NCBI RefSeq assembly: GCF_000526715.1
Contig: NZ_JAGP01000001.1
Span: 2,294,001 to 2,358,000, forward strand
Direction: 5' to 3'
Source: Hydrogenovibrio kuenenii DSM 12350
GTDB lineage: Bacteria; Pseudomonadota; Gammaproteobacteria; Thiomicrospirales; Thiomicrospiraceae
Length of the DNA: 64,000 bases
Position 1 is the stretch's first letter; every line of letters begins with the position of its first letter. The notes beneath the pieces were generated by a model, which was not told the origin of the DNA, searched no databases, and saw nothing but the letters and a program-made list of their open reading frames with translations. Shown here one piece after another: positions 34,424 through 44,610 of this stretch. Made by a program: the position numbers and the translations under genes.

Positions 34424-35812
34424 TTATTTGCCGATGCAGAAGGAAGTGAAGATACGTCCCAATAGGTCATCAGAAGTGAATTGTCCTGTGATTTCAGACA
34501 AGGCGTTTTGCGCTTGGCGTAGGTCTTCTGCCAACAGCTCACCTGCCGCATAACTTTCCAACTGTTGCTGACCCGTCTCGACAAAATGCAATGCAGTTTG
34601 CAAGGCTTCAAGATGACGCTTACGTGCCATGAATACACCTTCTTCAGTTTGTGCATAACCCATTGCTGTTTTGAGGTGCTGCTTGAGCAAATCAATACCA
34701 AGCTGTTGTTTGGCAGACAACCAAACCACGGTTTCTTCATGCCCCATGAGTTGCATGCTCTCGCCATGTTCATCGGTTGATTGAAGCTTTGGTTCTAAAT
34801 CCATCAAATCGATTTTATTACGAATCAACGTGAGCGGAATGCGCTTTGGCAGTTTATCCAAAATAGCTTGGTCTTCAGGGTCAATCTCTTCGGAAGCTTG
34901 TACAACCACCAAAATACGATCAGCTTCTTCAATCGCTGCCCAGGCACGTTGAATACCGATTTGTTCAACCTGATCCGTCGCTTCACGCAACCCTGCCGTA
35001 TCCAGAATGTGCAACGGCATACCATCAATTTGGATTTCTTCTCGCACAATATCACGTGTGGTACCGGCAATGTCCGTTACGATTGCGGACTCTTTACCGG
35101 ATAACGCATTCAATAAGCTGGATTTACCCGCGTTCGGACGCCCAAGAATCACCACGGACATCCCTTCTCTCAACAATACACCTTGCTGAGCGGATTGGAA
35201 AACTCGATGCAGTTGATCAAGGATATGTTGTAGCTGACCAGCCACTTTACCATCTGATAAAAAGTCGATTTCTTCTTCAGGAAAATCAATCGCCGCTTCC
35301 ACAAAAATACGCAATTGAATCAGCTGTTCAACCAAGTCGGTGACTTGTGCCGAAAACTCACCTTGCAAAGAACGTAGGGCGGATTTTGCGGCTTGTTGAG
35401 AAGAGGCATCGATTAAATCTGCAATGGCTTCGGCTTGTGCCAAATCCAATTTATCATTCAAAAAGGCTTGTTTTGAAAACTCCCCCGGCTCAGCCAAGCG
35501 CGCGCCAAGTGAAACAACTCTATCCAACAACCACTGCAAAACCACGGGGCCACCATGCCCTTGCAGTTCCAAAACATCTTCACCAGTAAAGGAGTTAGGA
35601 TTGGGGAAGAACAATGCAATCCCCTGATCTAAGGCATGACCTTTTTCATCCAAAAAATCACCATAGTGCGCATAACGTGGCTTGGGTGTTTTGCCCAATA
35701 CAGCTTCTGCTATAGCTAAAGCTTTTGAGCCGGATACACGCACGATACCAACTCCACCTCGTCCTGGTGCGGTAGCAATAGCGGCAATGGTGTCTTGATT
35801 GGATAGGTTCAT
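34424..35812 (-). CDS. mnmE: tRNA modification GTPase MnmE
   Basis: 462 residues from ATG 35812 (the frame extends 20 codons further, without ribosome site). N-terminal folate-binding domain ([21 protein letters not shown]), helical domain, inserted G domain ([34 protein letters not shown]) and the C-terminal CIGK. With MnmG it installs 5-(carboxymethyl)aminomethyluridine at wobble U34 of tRNAs. It ends the oriC-left gene block. Confidence 0.96.
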   Translation of the reverse strand: MNLSNQDTIAAIATAPGRGGVGIVRVSGSKALAIAEAVLGKTPKPRYAHYGDFLDEKGHALDQGIALFFPNPNSFTGEDVLELQGHGGPVVLQWLLDRVVSLGARLAEPGEFSKQAFLNDKLDLAQAEAIADLIDASSQQAAKSALRSLQGEFSAQVTDLVEQLIQLRIFVEAAIDFPEEEIDFLSDGKVAGQLQHILDQLHRVFQSAQQGVLLREGMSVVILGRPNAGKSSLLNALSGKESAIVTDIAGTTRDIVREEIQIDGMPLHILDTAGLREATDQVEQIGIQRAWAAIEEADRILVVVQASEEIDPEDQAILDKLPKRIPLTLIRNKIDLMDLEPKLQSTDEHGESMQLMGHEETVVWLSAKQQLGIDLLKQHLKTAMGYAQTEEGVFMARKRHLEALQTALHFVETGQQQLESYAAGELLAEDLRQAQNALSEITGQFTSDDLLGRIFTSFCIGK

Positions 35813-35858
35813 CAGTATCTTTGTGTGTTGTTTGCGTTCATTATATTCCACTGAAACA

Positions 35859-35885
35859 AAAATCGCCCTCAATGAGGGCGATTTC
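35859..35885 (-). terminator. terminator downstream of the 114-aa orphan gene
   Basis: AAATCGCCCTC-AAT-GAGGGCGATTT: 11-bp stem, T-rich on the minus strand (GATTTTTG). It separates mnmE from the rpmH-yidC transcript, so mnmE probably has its own promoter at about 35820-35860. Confidence 0.88.
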
Positions 35886-35907
35886 AGTTCTGGAAATACA
35901 TTAAGTA

Positions 35908-36252
35908 TTAAGCGACGATTTGATATTCCGTCGTTTCAAAGTCAGAGATAAATGGCTTTTCCTTATAAAAAGCCAATGTCTTTTCCAGTTTCTTTTTGGA
36001 CTTGAAGGTCATTTCTTCAGCTTCACCATTCACCTTGAAGGTCAACACATACAGAGTTTGTGTATCAGGTTTACCAGCAGGCTTTGAAGCTTCCGATTTG
36101 TCTGCTGTATTGGCAGCTTGCCCAGCAGTGACTATTGGCAAATAACCCTCTGCCGTTTTATAACAGACTGGTTGCATACCGTCCATCACCTTGTATTCGG
36201 CTTTGCCGTACATAGGATCGTCTTGTCCAAGTTTTTCGTAGGATAAATGCAT
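35908..36252 (-). CDS. hypothetical protein between yidC and mnmE
   Basis: 114 residues, no signal peptide, no recognised family. A central low-complexity linker rich in Ala, Lys and Ser ([15 protein letters not shown]) joins an N-terminal part with Tyr/Asp to a C-terminal lysine-rich segment ([18 protein letters not shown]). It begins 12 bases after yidC and is closed by a terminator, so it is co-transcribed with rpmH-rnpA-yidC, a place where most relatives have mnmE next to yidC. Function unknown. Confidence 0.6.
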   Translation of the reverse strand: MHLSYEKLGQDDPMYGKAEYKVMDGMQPVCYKTAEGYLPIVTAGQAANTADKSEASKPAGKPDTQTLYVLTFKVNGEAEEMTFKSKKKLEKTLAFYKEKPFISDFETTEYQIVA

Positions 36253-36264
36253 CTGTCTAACCTC

Positions 36265-37923
36265 TTATTTCTCTTCGCCAGCAGCAATCTTCTTGGTGAT
36301 GTACCATTGTTGCGTTACTGACAATACGTTATTCACTACCCAATATAGAACCAAACCAGCAGGGAAGAACATAAAGAAGACGGTGAAGATAAATGGCAAC
36401 AGCTTCATCACTTTTTGCTGCATTTCGTCCATCATCGCCGATGGATTCAATTTTTGTTGTACCCACATAGAAATCCCCATCAAGACTGGCAAGATGAAAT
36501 AAGGATCTTTTGCTGATAAATCTTGAATCCACAGCATCCAAGGTGCTTGACGCATTTCGGCAGAGTAAAGCAGTACCCAGTAAAGTGCGATGAATACCGG
36601 CATCTGTACTAGAATTGGTAAACAACCACCCAGAGGATTAATCTTCTCTTCTTTATAAAGCTTCATTAATTTTTGTTGGAAAACAGCTTTATCATCACCA
36701 TAGTTTTCTTTCAATTGCTTCATTTTTGGTTGGAATTTCTTTAAACGAGCCATTGAACGATAAGACGTTTCTGACAGTTTATAGAACAAAGCTTTAATCA
36801 AAATGGTTAAGAAAATAATTGACCAACCCCAGTTACCGACAACACTATGGATTTTCTCCAGCAACCAGAAAATAGGTTTAGCGATAATCGTCAACACGCC
36901 ATAATCTACCGTCAATTCTAGACCTGGCGCAATAGACTTCAATTTATCTTGAATGATTGGCCCAGCATATAATTGGGTATTCAAAGTGCCTGATTGTCCA
37001 GGCTTAACTTCGACCATCGGTTCAACAACACCAACAGAATATTGATCATGCCCTAAAGATTTCGCATAGAAACTGTTTTTTGCTTTTTGGTTAGGAATAA
37101 CAGCAGCAATAAAGTAATGCTGAATCATCGCACCCCAGCCACCAGTAGCTGTTTGATCGTTTATTGGCTGCTTTTTCAAGTCATCAAACTTGTGCTTGTT
37201 GTATTTGTTTTCAGCATTACCGTCATACAATACTGGGCCCGTATAGGTATACATCATACGGTTATGATATGGGTCATTTGATGAACGCTTAAGTTGCGAG
37301 TAAAGACTTCCAGACCAATCTTGCTTGGATGCGTTTTCGACCTTGTAATCAACCTTAATCAAATACTTACCTTTGGTGAAAGTATAGGTCTTAGTGACTC
37401 GGATACCATCTTTTTCCCAATACATCGGTACTGAAAGCGTATTGCCAGTCATTACATAATTATTTTTTGCAACCTGGTAAAGAGATTTGTGCGTTGGTGC
37501 AGGCAGTGTTGCTTTAGGTGCTAAAGCAATACCGTTTTGCGCAATATAAAACAAATCGCCTTTGTCGCTCATTAATTTGAAAGGCTTAGTATGATCATGT
37601 TGCGCAGCATATTTTAATAAACTGACATCACGAATATCACCACCTTCAGTATCGAGGGTAATATCAAAAACATCTGTTTTTACATGAACACTCTGACCAG
37701 AAGCCAAGGTTGGCTTCATAGCAGGTACATCAGCCCCTTTCACCGCAGGAACGTCACCTGGCGCTGTCGGCTGATTTGCCGTAGGGACGCTATTGTCAGA
37801 TGCCGGGGTGCTTTGCTGAATCGCCTCAGGTTGTGATTTTGCATGTTGGAATTGCGTCCACTGCAACCAGATCCACAATAGGGTAAAAGCTAAAGCTAAC
37901 CACCAAAAAGATCGCATGTTCAT
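36265..37923 (-). CDS. yidC: membrane protein insertase YidC
   Basis: 552 residues (E. coli 548). N-terminal membrane helix, a large periplasmic P1 domain, then five C-terminal helices with the insertase core (WGWSIIFLTILIKALFYKLSETSYRSMARLKKFQPKM is its start region; GGCLPILVQMPVFIALYWVL follows). It helps SecYEG and acts alone to insert inner-membrane proteins. The usual small gene yidD is not found between it and rnpA; only 71 bases separate the two. Confidence 0.96.
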   Translation of the reverse strand: MNMRSFWWLALAFTLLWIWLQWTQFQHAKSQPEAIQQSTPASDNSVPTANQPTAPGDVPAVKGADVPAMKPTLASGQSVHVKTDVFDITLDTEGGDIRDVSLLKYAAQHDHTKPFKLMSDKGDLFYIAQNGIALAPKATLPAPTHKSLYQVAKNNYVMTGNTLSVPMYWEKDGIRVTKTYTFTKGKYLIKVDYKVENASKQDWSGSLYSQLKRSSNDPYHNRMMYTYTGPVLYDGNAENKYNKHKFDDLKKQPINDQTATGGWGAMIQHYFIAAVIPNQKAKNSFYAKSLGHDQYSVGVVEPMVEVKPGQSGTLNTQLYAGPIIQDKLKSIAPGLELTVDYGVLTIIAKPIFWLLEKIHSVVGNWGWSIIFLTILIKALFYKLSETSYRSMARLKKFQPKMKQLKENYGDDKAVFQQKLMKLYKEEKINPLGGCLPILVQMPVFIALYWVLLYSAEMRQAPWMLWIQDLSAKDPYFILPVLMGISMWVQQKLNPSAMMDEMQQKVMKLLPFIFTVFFMFFPAGLVLYWVVNNVLSVTQQWYITKKIAAGEEK

Positions 37924-37994
37924 TTTAGTTTGTTCCTGTTTATCTTTGTGTCTATGACTTATTTAAATTTCAATATTCTGTGCAGCAAGTTCGA

Positions 37995-38561
37995 TCAACT
38001 TCGTTTATCTTGTCTACCACCGTTGGTAGAAGAACGACGTTTTTCAATCGGGCGTTTTTTTCCATCTTTTAATCCGCTGCTACTGATTTTCCGGATTAAA
38101 TGGGCAAAACTTTTGTTCAGTGTCGCATTATCAATTTCTTGCATGCCGCGACGACTCAAAACCACAATATCATACCCGCTTAATGCCTGTTTATGTTGAC
38201 GAAATAACTCTCGTGCCAATCTTTTTATTCGATTTCGCCAAACAGCTCTACTGAGTTGTTTTTTGGCTATCGCCAACCCCATACGAGGATAAAGCTTTTT
38301 ATTAGGGCGAACAATTAAGGTCCAATGACGATTAGCGAATTTTTCGGCATCCGCAAAAACATACTGAAAATCATTCGGCGATAATAAACGAAAGGCTTTT
38401 GGAAAAGTATTTAACGATAGGTCGAATAAGGCAGGGTTATTCAAGTCTTGCTCGGAAGGGACTTCCGTTTCATCAGGTGAGGGTAAATTTTGATGAGTTA
38501 AATTTTGAGGTTCATAGGAATCTGCATTTAACTCATCAGAATTATGTCGCTTTTCAATCAT
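37995..38561 (-). CDS. rnpA: ribonuclease P protein component, extended at both ends
   Basis: 188 residues against a usual 110-130. The core begins about residue 52 (FPKAFRLLSPNDFQYVF) and holds the RNR motif (AVWRNRIKRLARELFRQH). It partners the catalytic RNase P RNA in tRNA 5' maturation. About 50 acidic, Asn/Pro-rich residues precede the core and no internal Met allows a shorter start; a basic tail (KRPIEKRRSSTNGGRQDKRS) follows it. Alternative starts at GTG/TTG near the core are possible. The ATG lies 11 bases after the rpmH stop, without a clear ribosome site. Confidence 0.9.
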   Translation of the reverse strand: MIEKRHNSDELNADSYEPQNLTHQNLPSPDETEVPSEQDLNNPALFDLSLNTFPKAFRLLSPNDFQYVFADAEKFANRHWTLIVRPNKKLYPRMGLAIAKKQLSRAVWRNRIKRLARELFRQHKQALSGYDIVVLSRRGMQEIDNATLNKSFAHLIRKISSSGLKDGKKRPIEKRRSSTNGGRQDKRS

Positions 38562-38572
38562 TTAAAAAATGA

Positions 38573-38707
38573 TTACACAGTCAAACGCTTACGTCCTTTT
38601 GCACGACGAGCCGCCAAAACTTTACGGCCGTTCTTAGTCGCCATGCGAGCACGGAAACCATGAGTACGAGCGCGTTTGATAACACTTGGTTGGAATGTAC
38701 GTTTCAT
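38573..38707 (-). CDS. rpmH: 50S ribosomal protein L34
   Basis: 44 residues, translated from the minus strand: [18 protein letters not shown] at the start and [12 protein letters not shown] at the end, essentially the universal bL34 sequence. It is part of the large ribosomal subunit. First gene of the leftward origin block, followed closely by rnpA; a consensus promoter lies 45-75 bases upstream. Confidence 0.98.
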   Translation of the reverse strand: MKRTFQPSVIKRARTHGFRARMATKNGRKVLAARRAKGRKRLTV

Positions 38708-38751
38708 GATTCAAAATCCTATACAAATTAATTCTTTCAAAAGAATCGCGC

Positions 38752-38780
38752 ATTATAGTGGAACCACATACAAAACACAA
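38752..38780 (-). promoter_or_regulatory. sigma-70 promoter of rpmH
   Basis: On the minus strand, TTGTGT, a 17-base spacer and a perfect TATAAT. Transcription would start near 38745, about 38 bases before the rpmH ATG. Confidence 0.75.
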
Positions 38781-38907
38781 TAGCCATATTTTAAACTTTT
38801 ACTTTATTTGCATTCTTCGGATCAGCAAATGAACTCTAAGTAAAATCAATAGGTTACTCACCCATAAAAGTCCGTCAGCTCATTCACTTTATTAGACTTA
38901 CTTCCGT

Positions 38908-39216
38908 TTATGGATGGAATTCATACAAACATTCAGCAAAATTTTTGATTTTACCTTGCTCAACTTTTACCCCTTCGGCGGCTAGTCGAGATATTTTTTC
39001 CGCTTGGCCGAAAGCAAAACCGCCAAGTACCCCATTCGAATTTACGACTCTATGACAAGGTACAACTGGTGCATTCGGATTACGATTCATTGCATTACCA
39101 ACAGCACGATAGGCTTTGGTACCTAAAGCTTCCGCTATGGCTTTATAGGTCGTTACCTTGCCTTTGGGTACTTGTTTAAGCAGTTCATAACAGCGTTCAT
39201 CAAAACTTTTCATCAT
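38908..39216 (-). CDS. MGMT-family methylated-DNA-protein cysteine methyltransferase (single domain)
   Basis: 102 residues, only the DNA-binding/active-site domain. It has VPKGKVTTYKAIAEALG (helix-turn-helix region), AVGNAMNRNPNAPVVPCHRVV with the PCHR active Cys, and GGFAFGQAEK. The Cys shows it could still accept alkyl groups, unlike Atl proteins where Trp replaces Cys. It lies between rpmH and the TauE-like gene, interrupting the usual rpmH-dnaA adjacency. Either ATG of the tandem ATGATG may be used. Confidence 0.88.
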   Translation of the reverse strand: MMKSFDERCYELLKQVPKGKVTTYKAIAEALGTKAYRAVGNAMNRNPNAPVVPCHRVVNSNGVLGGFAFGQAEKISRLAAEGVKVEQGKIKNFAECLYEFHP

Positions 39217-39384
39217 GATAAAACCTAATCGAGTTGATTAATAATAAGTTTAACATGGGTTCCAATCAAACGGCATTTCCCAAACCTTGCTTGTTAATAT
39301 CCTAAAACTCCAGTTTTCCGCACTTCTTTTCTTTCTGAAGTCATTTAGAATAGACAGCATAAAAATTTTGGACTTCTAAAAACT

Positions 39385-40170
39385 ATGGAATTTTTGATTT
39401 ATATTGCAACAGGCGCTTTTGTTGGTTTTTTTGCCGGACTATTAGGTATCGGTGGTGGACTCATATTAGTACCCGTACTGACATCCGTTTTTGCAACCTA
39501 CATGACCAGCAATGAACATATGGTGCATATTGCCATAGGAACCTCATTGGCAACCATAATGGTGACCTCTTTATCTTCTGTGAGAGCTCACCATAAACAT
39601 GATGCTGTACGCTGGGACTTGGTTAAATCTTTATCACCCAGTATTTTCATTGGTGGGCTGCTGGGTGGTTGGATTTCACAATTTATGGATGCATCTGTTT
39701 TATCAAGAATTTTTGCCATTTTAGAAGTGCTTATCGCCATCAAAATGTTACTGGATCTTCAACCAAGTCCTCATCGAGAAATGCCTGGCACAGTTGGTAG
39801 AAGCATTGCTGGCACCATGATTGGTGGATTATCCAGTTTAATCGGTATTGGCGGCGGTGCACTCAATACGCCTTATATGGCTTGGCATAATGTCCCTATG
39901 AGACAAGCAATTGCAACTTCATCGGCATGTAGTGTGCCTGTGGCTATTTCAGGAACACTTGGATTTATCATAGCCGGATGGGGTGTATCCAATTTACCAA
40001 ATTATTCAACAGGTTTTGTCTATTGGCCAGCATTTTTAGGCATTGTTTTAGCAAGCGTTTTTACCGCCCCTTTAGGCGCTAAAATGACCCATAAATTACC
40101 GGTAAAACGCCTGAAAAAAATCTTCGGATTACTTTTAATTATCCTAGCTATAAAAATGTTTTGGCATTAA
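39385..40170 (+). CDS. TauE/SafE family permease
   Basis: 261 residues and seven to eight membrane helices in two halves, each with a Gly-rich loop (FAGLLGIGGGLILVPVL and SSLIGIGGGALNTPYM). The family exports sulfite, sulfoacetate or similar anions; in a sulfur oxidiser sulfite export is reasonable, but not proven. It is unrelated in position to the other TauE-like gene at 13704. Its stop is 69 bases before the first DnaA box of oriC. Confidence 0.85.
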   Translation: MEFLIYIATGAFVGFFAGLLGIGGGLILVPVLTSVFATYMTSNEHMVHIAIGTSLATIMVTSLSSVRAHHKHDAVRWDLVKSLSPSIFIGGLLGGWISQFMDASVLSRIFAILEVLIAIKMLLDLQPSPHREMPGTVGRSIAGTMIGGLSSLIGIGGGALNTPYMAWHNVPMRQAIATSSACSVPVAISGTLGFIIAGWGVSNLPNYSTGFVYWPAFLGIVLASVFTAPLGAKMTHKLPVKRLKKIFGLLLIILAIKMFWH

Positions 40171-40701
40171 ATTTTATATTTATTTCAATTTAATGATAAA
40201 TCTTCTTTTATCAACTAGATACATAGATAAAAAACCAGGTTATCCACAGGATATGTTCACAAGTTATCCACAGGCATGGGCTGTTTTTTAAAGTTATTCA
40301 CAGTTATAATGTTTTTCGTGTTCAAACAGTCTTGGTTGTAAGTCATTTATTTAATAAAAATAAAGGCTACGCGAACCCTGAATGCAAGAAGAAACAGAAT
40401 AACAATAGAGAGCGCCTAATAAGCTCCTTGGATCACAAACACCTTCATCCGGTGTTAAATTGCAGAGCAGATTTCTATGCACTGCCAAACTTTTGATCCA
40501 CTTAATTACACTTTGTGTAATTTTTTCGTCACTTTGAGCTATACAAAGGACGACTAATCTACTTAACGACACAGTATTAACCCATGCACAGAGACGTATG
40601 CCACTTAAATGTGGTTAGGTTTTCTATGCACTAACAGATACAAAAAAATACGTTAGAAGAGATTGCATCACTTCTACAAAGTATTAAAAAGGTAGGATAT
40701 T
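40171..40701. other. replication origin oriC candidate
   Basis: 531 AT-rich bases upstream of dnaA. Three DnaA boxes lie in the same orientation at 40240-40248 (TTATCCACA), 40264-40272 (TTATCCACA) and 40294-40302 (TTATTCACA), with a weak one between. Further right are inverted repeats at 40438-40456 (AACACC/GGTGTT) and 40504-40522 (AATTACAC-TTT-GTGTAATT), plus a 12-base direct repeat TTTCTATGCACT at 40472 and 40621 that resembles a weakened DnaA box (TATGCAC). Position and boxes match gammaproteobacterial origins; the unwinding element is not pinned down. No gene is seen. Confidence 0.8.
40504..40522. repeat. perfect inverted repeat in the origin region
   Basis: AATTACAC-TTT-GTGTAATT, 8-base arms, followed by TTTT on the plus strand. 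It could act as a terminator for rightward transcripts or as a protein site controlling dnaA. Confidence 0.6.
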
Positions 40702-42075
40702 TTGACAACACCCCTATGGCCGCAAGTGCTTAAGCAATTGCAGAATGTTTTAACGGACCAGCAACTTTATACATGGATCAATCCATTACAAGCTGTTGAA
40801 GATCGAGAAGTTTTGCGTTTGATCGCGCCGTCTGGATTTATTTTGGACTGGGTTAACAAGCATCTTCTCTCTCATATTGAACAAGCAATGTCTTTGGTGT
40901 CGCCAGTGAACACACCTCGCGTCGCCTTAGAAGCAGGTGAATATGCGATTGAAAGCCTTAATATCCCAGAAGATACCTCTATACCTCAGCCTTTAAGAGC
41001 TGCAGTAAAACCTAAAGTAGAAACAAAATCTAAAGAAAAATCCGCAAAAACCATTCAACACAATTTAAACCCTCATTTCACGTTTGACTCTTTCGTTGAA
41101 GGTAAGGCTAACCAGTTGGCAGCTGCTGCTGCTCAACAAGTTGCGGAAAATCCAGGTGGAAGTTACAACCCTTTCTTTATTTATGGCGGAGTAGGTCTTG
41201 GTAAAACGCATTTAATGCACTCCATCGGGAATGAATTAATGCGCAAAAACCCAAATGCGCGTGTTGTTTACCTGCACTCAGAACGTTTTGTGGCCGATAT
41301 GGTCAACGCTTTACGACACAATAAAATAGATGAATTCAAACGCTTTTATCGTTCATTGGATGCATTGCTCATTGATGATATTCAATTCTTCGCCAACAAA
41401 GAGCAATCACAAGAAGAGTTTTTCCATACCTTTAATACGCTGTTAGAAGGGAATAAACAGGTTATCTTAACCAGTGATCGCTTTCCAAAAGAAGTAGATG
41501 GCTTGGAAGACCGCTTAAAGTCGCGTTTCGGCTGGGGACTAACCATTGCCGTTGAGCCACCAGAGTTTGAAATGCGTGTTGCCATTTTGATGAAAAAAGC
41601 ATCCGAGTTCGGCTTTATACTACCTGATGAGGTCGCATTCTTTATTGCCAAACGTCTTAGAGGCAATGTACGTGATTTAGAAGGGGCGTTGAAACGTGTT
41701 GGTGCGTTTGCTCAGTTTACTCAACAAATGATTAGTGTTGAAACAGCTAAAGAAGCTTTAAAAGACTTGTTGGCACTTCAACAAAAAATGGTTACCCTAA
41801 CCAATATTCAAAAGACCATTGCTGACTACTATAAAGTGCGTGTAGCAGATCTTTTATCTAAAAAGCGTTCTCGCAACATTGCACGCCCGAGACAAATGGC
41901 AATGGCTATTTCAAAAGAGCTGACAACGCATAGTCTGCCGGAAATTGGGGATGCCTTTGGTGGCAGAGATCACACCACTGTTTTGCATGCGGTTCGTAAG
42001 ATTAAAGAATTGCGCGAAGCAGATCATCGAATCGACGAAGATTTCAATAGCTTAGTCAGAATCATCACCAATTAG
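40702..42075 (+). CDS. dnaA: chromosomal replication initiator DnaA
   Basis: 457 residues, starting at a TTG ([14 protein letters not shown]) after GGTAGG. Domain I (DnaB contact), a short linker, AAA+ with Walker [10 protein letters not shown] and Walker B LLIDDIQF, and the C-terminal DNA-binding signature [15 protein letters not shown] that recognises the DnaA boxes. It opens oriC. Start by TTG will keep translation modest. It leads dnaN-recF-gyrB. Confidence 0.97.
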   Translation: MTTPLWPQVLKQLQNVLTDQQLYTWINPLQAVEDREVLRLIAPSGFILDWVNKHLLSHIEQAMSLVSPVNTPRVALEAGEYAIESLNIPEDTSIPQPLRAAVKPKVETKSKEKSAKTIQHNLNPHFTFDSFVEGKANQLAAAAAQQVAENPGGSYNPFFIYGGVGLGKTHLMHSIGNELMRKNPNARVVYLHSERFVADMVNALRHNKIDEFKRFYRSLDALLIDDIQFFANKEQSQEEFFHTFNTLLEGNKQVILTSDRFPKEVDGLEDRLKSRFGWGLTIAVEPPEFEMRVAILMKKASEFGFILPDEVAFFIAKRLRGNVRDLEGALKRVGAFAQFTQQMISVETAKEALKDLLALQQKMVTLTNIQKTIADYYKVRVADLLSKKRSRNIARPRQMAMAISKELTTHSLPEIGDAFGGRDHTTVLHAVRKIKELREADHRIDEDFNSLVRIITN

Positions 42076-42192
42076 ACCCTTGTCATTAGGCTTGTATGAA
42101 TTTGTGATGAATTCTTTGCAAGAAAGCATAGGAATTCAAAAATATTTTGGCATAATAGCTGTCAATAGTTGGAGAACTTAATAGGAAACAGG

Positions 42193-43299
42193 ATGAAAAT
42201 CAGTCTCTCGCGCGAAAACCTTTTAAAAGTCCTTCAAACGGTAGGAGGGGTTGTTGAAAAACGCCAAACCATGCCGATTTTGGGAAATATCTTATTCCAA
42301 ATTAACCAAAATACCCTTACCGTTACCGCATCCGATTTAGAAATCGAAACACGAGCATCAACCGAACTTGAAACTAGTGATGGTGATTTTGAGGTTACTT
42401 TACCTGCAATCAAGTTGATTAGTATTGTGCGCTCTTTGCCAGATGGTTTAACGGTTGTTCTAGAGTTCGAAGAAATGCGCTGCAAACTGTCTGCTGGACG
42501 TTCAAACTTCAAGCTTTCAACTTTACCTGCTGACGACTTCCCAACTATAGATTTGACGCAAACCGAATTGTCTTTCTCAATGCAACAGCATCAGTTGAAG
42601 CAACTGATTCACAATACTGCATTTGCAATGGCTAGTCAGGATGTTCGCTTTTATCTAAATGGCATGTTATTCGATATCAGTCATCAAACACTACGCGTGG
42701 TTGCAACTGATGGTCACCGTTTATCGACTTGTTCAACGCTATTAGAAACAGAAGGCTTAACAGCAACCCAAGCCATCTTGCCACGTAAAGGTGTATTGGA
42801 ATTACAAAAGCTAATTGGCGATGACGACAGTCTGATTTCTTTTGCTCTGGCAAAAAACTATTTAACAGTTCAATTCGAAGAAACCGTGTTTACCTGTAAA
42901 CTGGTTGATGGTCGCTTCCCTGATTTCAAACGTGTTATCCCTCAGCATAATGATCAATTGGTACAAACAGATCGTGAATTCCTTCGTAGCATTCTGCAAC
43001 GCTCCGCTATCTTGTCTAATGACAAATTCAAAGGAATTCGTTTATCGCTGGCACCAAACCTATTAGCTGTTCATGCACAAAACTCTGATCAAGATGAGTC
43101 GCATGAAGATATGGCAATTGACTACCAAGGCACACAAATGGAAATTGGTTTTAACGTCAACTACCTAATTGATGTACTGAACTCGATGCATGAACAAACA
43201 GTTACCTTGTATATGAAAGATGCTAACAGTAGCTGTATGGTTGAAACACAGAATGAAGCCTGTCATTGTCAGCATGTTATTATGCCAATGAGGCTCTAG
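42193..43299 (+). CDS. dnaN: DNA polymerase III sliding clamp (beta subunit)
   Basis: 368 residues from ATG 42193 (MKISLSRENLLKVLQTVGG), with three clamp domains and the conserved C-terminal end HCQHVIMPMRL. Eight further codons from a TTG are in frame but the ATG, preceded by AGGAAACAGG, is normal for dnaN. It holds the polymerase on DNA. Confidence 0.97.
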   Translation: MKISLSRENLLKVLQTVGGVVEKRQTMPILGNILFQINQNTLTVTASDLEIETRASTELETSDGDFEVTLPAIKLISIVRSLPDGLTVVLEFEEMRCKLSAGRSNFKLSTLPADDFPTIDLTQTELSFSMQQHQLKQLIHNTAFAMASQDVRFYLNGMLFDISHQTLRVVATDGHRLSTCSTLLETEGLTATQAILPRKGVLELQKLIGDDDSLISFALAKNYLTVQFEETVFTCKLVDGRFPDFKRVIPQHNDQLVQTDREFLRSILQRSAILSNDKFKGIRLSLAPNLLAVHAQNSDQDESHEDMAIDYQGTQMEIGFNVNYLIDVLNSMHEQTVTLYMKDANSSCMVETQNEACHCQHVIMPMRL

Positions 43300-43320
43300 G
43301 CGCCAGTACTTTCAAAGCCT

Positions 43321-43354
43321 GTTTCACGGAAAGCCCGCTGAGGCTTTCCGAAAC
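43321..43354. terminator. long hairpin between dnaN and recF
   Basis: GTTTC-A-CGGAAAGCC, loop CGCTGA, GGCTTTCCGAAAC: about 13 pairs with one bulge. No U-run follows, so it may attenuate or protect the dnaN mRNA end rather than terminate fully. Confidence 0.55.
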
Positions 43355-43439
43355 AACAAATGATTTTCTCCTTTCTACTTATTCGTTGTATTCTTATCCT
43401 TGATAGCGTCAAACAAACCTAACTTTTAGCGAGACACTC

Positions 43440-44534
43440 TTGGCTAAACTGCTCGAATTACAATTACAAAATTTCAGAAATCTGAAACCCTATAAGCTGA
43501 CATTCGGCCCTCGTCTTAACCTTATTGTTGGCGATAATGCTGCGGGTAAAACGTCTGTGATTGAAGCCGTTTGGACACTTTCTTCAGGGCGCTCTTTTCG
43601 CACCGCTAAACCACAGCACCTGATTCAACAAGACACTTCCGAGTTAACCCTGTTTGCTCGCGTAGAACAACAACACCAAACTCATGCCATTGGGCTATCA
43701 CGTTCAGATGAAAAAGTACTCATTAAGGTCGATGGTGAATCAATTCAAACTCAAGCAGAACTTGCCAGCAAATTGCCCGTGCAACTGCTTACGCCAGAAA
43801 GTCACCGTCTCTTGGAAGAAGGCCCTAAAGCCCGCAGACACTATCTGGATTGGGGCTGTTTTCATCAATCACAATCCTTTATTAATGCTTGGCGACATTA
43901 TCAACGTGCATTAAAACAACGTAACCATGGGCTAAAAACCAAACTGCCAAAAGAACAAATTCAACTTTGGAGTCCTCAGCTGATTGAAACGGCGGCGGAG
44001 GTTGATCGCATCCGCCAAGATTATGTTGAAGCCCTTACGCCCTATTTGGCAGAATTTTGTCAGGCTCTCATGCCTGAGTTGAAGATGATACCTGAATGTC
44101 ATTTCCGAACAGGTTGGCCAAAATCTGCGGGCACTTTTGCGCAAGCACTGGAATCGAATTTCCAAAAAGACTTTCAACAAGGCCATACTCAATATGGTTG
44201 CCATCGTGCTGACATCAAATTTCGTTTTGACGGTCAGGATGCCTTGATCAAACTGTCTCGCGGTCAGCAAAAGCTATTTGTTTGTGCGTTGCTATTAGCG
44301 CAAGCGAGTCTATATGAAAAAACGGCAAATGAAGCGGTCATTATGCTGATTGATGACCTGCCTGCCGAGCTAGATGCGCACCATCGCAAAACGCTACTTA
44401 AATTATTACAGGCACTGGATATTCAACATATTTTGACCAGTACCGATCAAAGCCTTATTCCCCTATTAGATGCTGAAAACTCAAAAATCTGGCAACTGGA
44501 AAAGGGACAGTTCACCGAAATACTTCAAGACTAA
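43440..44534 (+). CDS. recF: DNA replication and repair protein RecF
   Basis: 364 residues from a TTG at 43440 (MAKLLELQLQNFRNL). Walker A GDNAAGKTS, signature LSRGQQKLFVCALLLAQA and Walker B VIMLIDDLPAELD are all present. It loads RecA at gaps with RecO and RecR. The gene is the third of the dnaA cluster but is separated from gyrB by three genes. Confidence 0.96.
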   Translation: MAKLLELQLQNFRNLKPYKLTFGPRLNLIVGDNAAGKTSVIEAVWTLSSGRSFRTAKPQHLIQQDTSELTLFARVEQQHQTHAIGLSRSDEKVLIKVDGESIQTQAELASKLPVQLLTPESHRLLEEGPKARRHYLDWGCFHQSQSFINAWRHYQRALKQRNHGLKTKLPKEQIQLWSPQLIETAAEVDRIRQDYVEALTPYLAEFCQALMPELKMIPECHFRTGWPKSAGTFAQALESNFQKDFQQGHTQYGCHRADIKFRFDGQDALIKLSRGQQKLFVCALLLAQASLYEKTANEAVIMLIDDLPAELDAHHRKTLLKLLQALDIQHILTSTDQSLIPLLDAENSKIWQLEKGQFTEILQD

Positions 44535-44610
44535 TGTCACGGATGAACTTTGCTATTTCTCCGGTTTTATTGAATAATTTCCACTGTTTTAATAAACCAA
44601 GAGAAAATCC

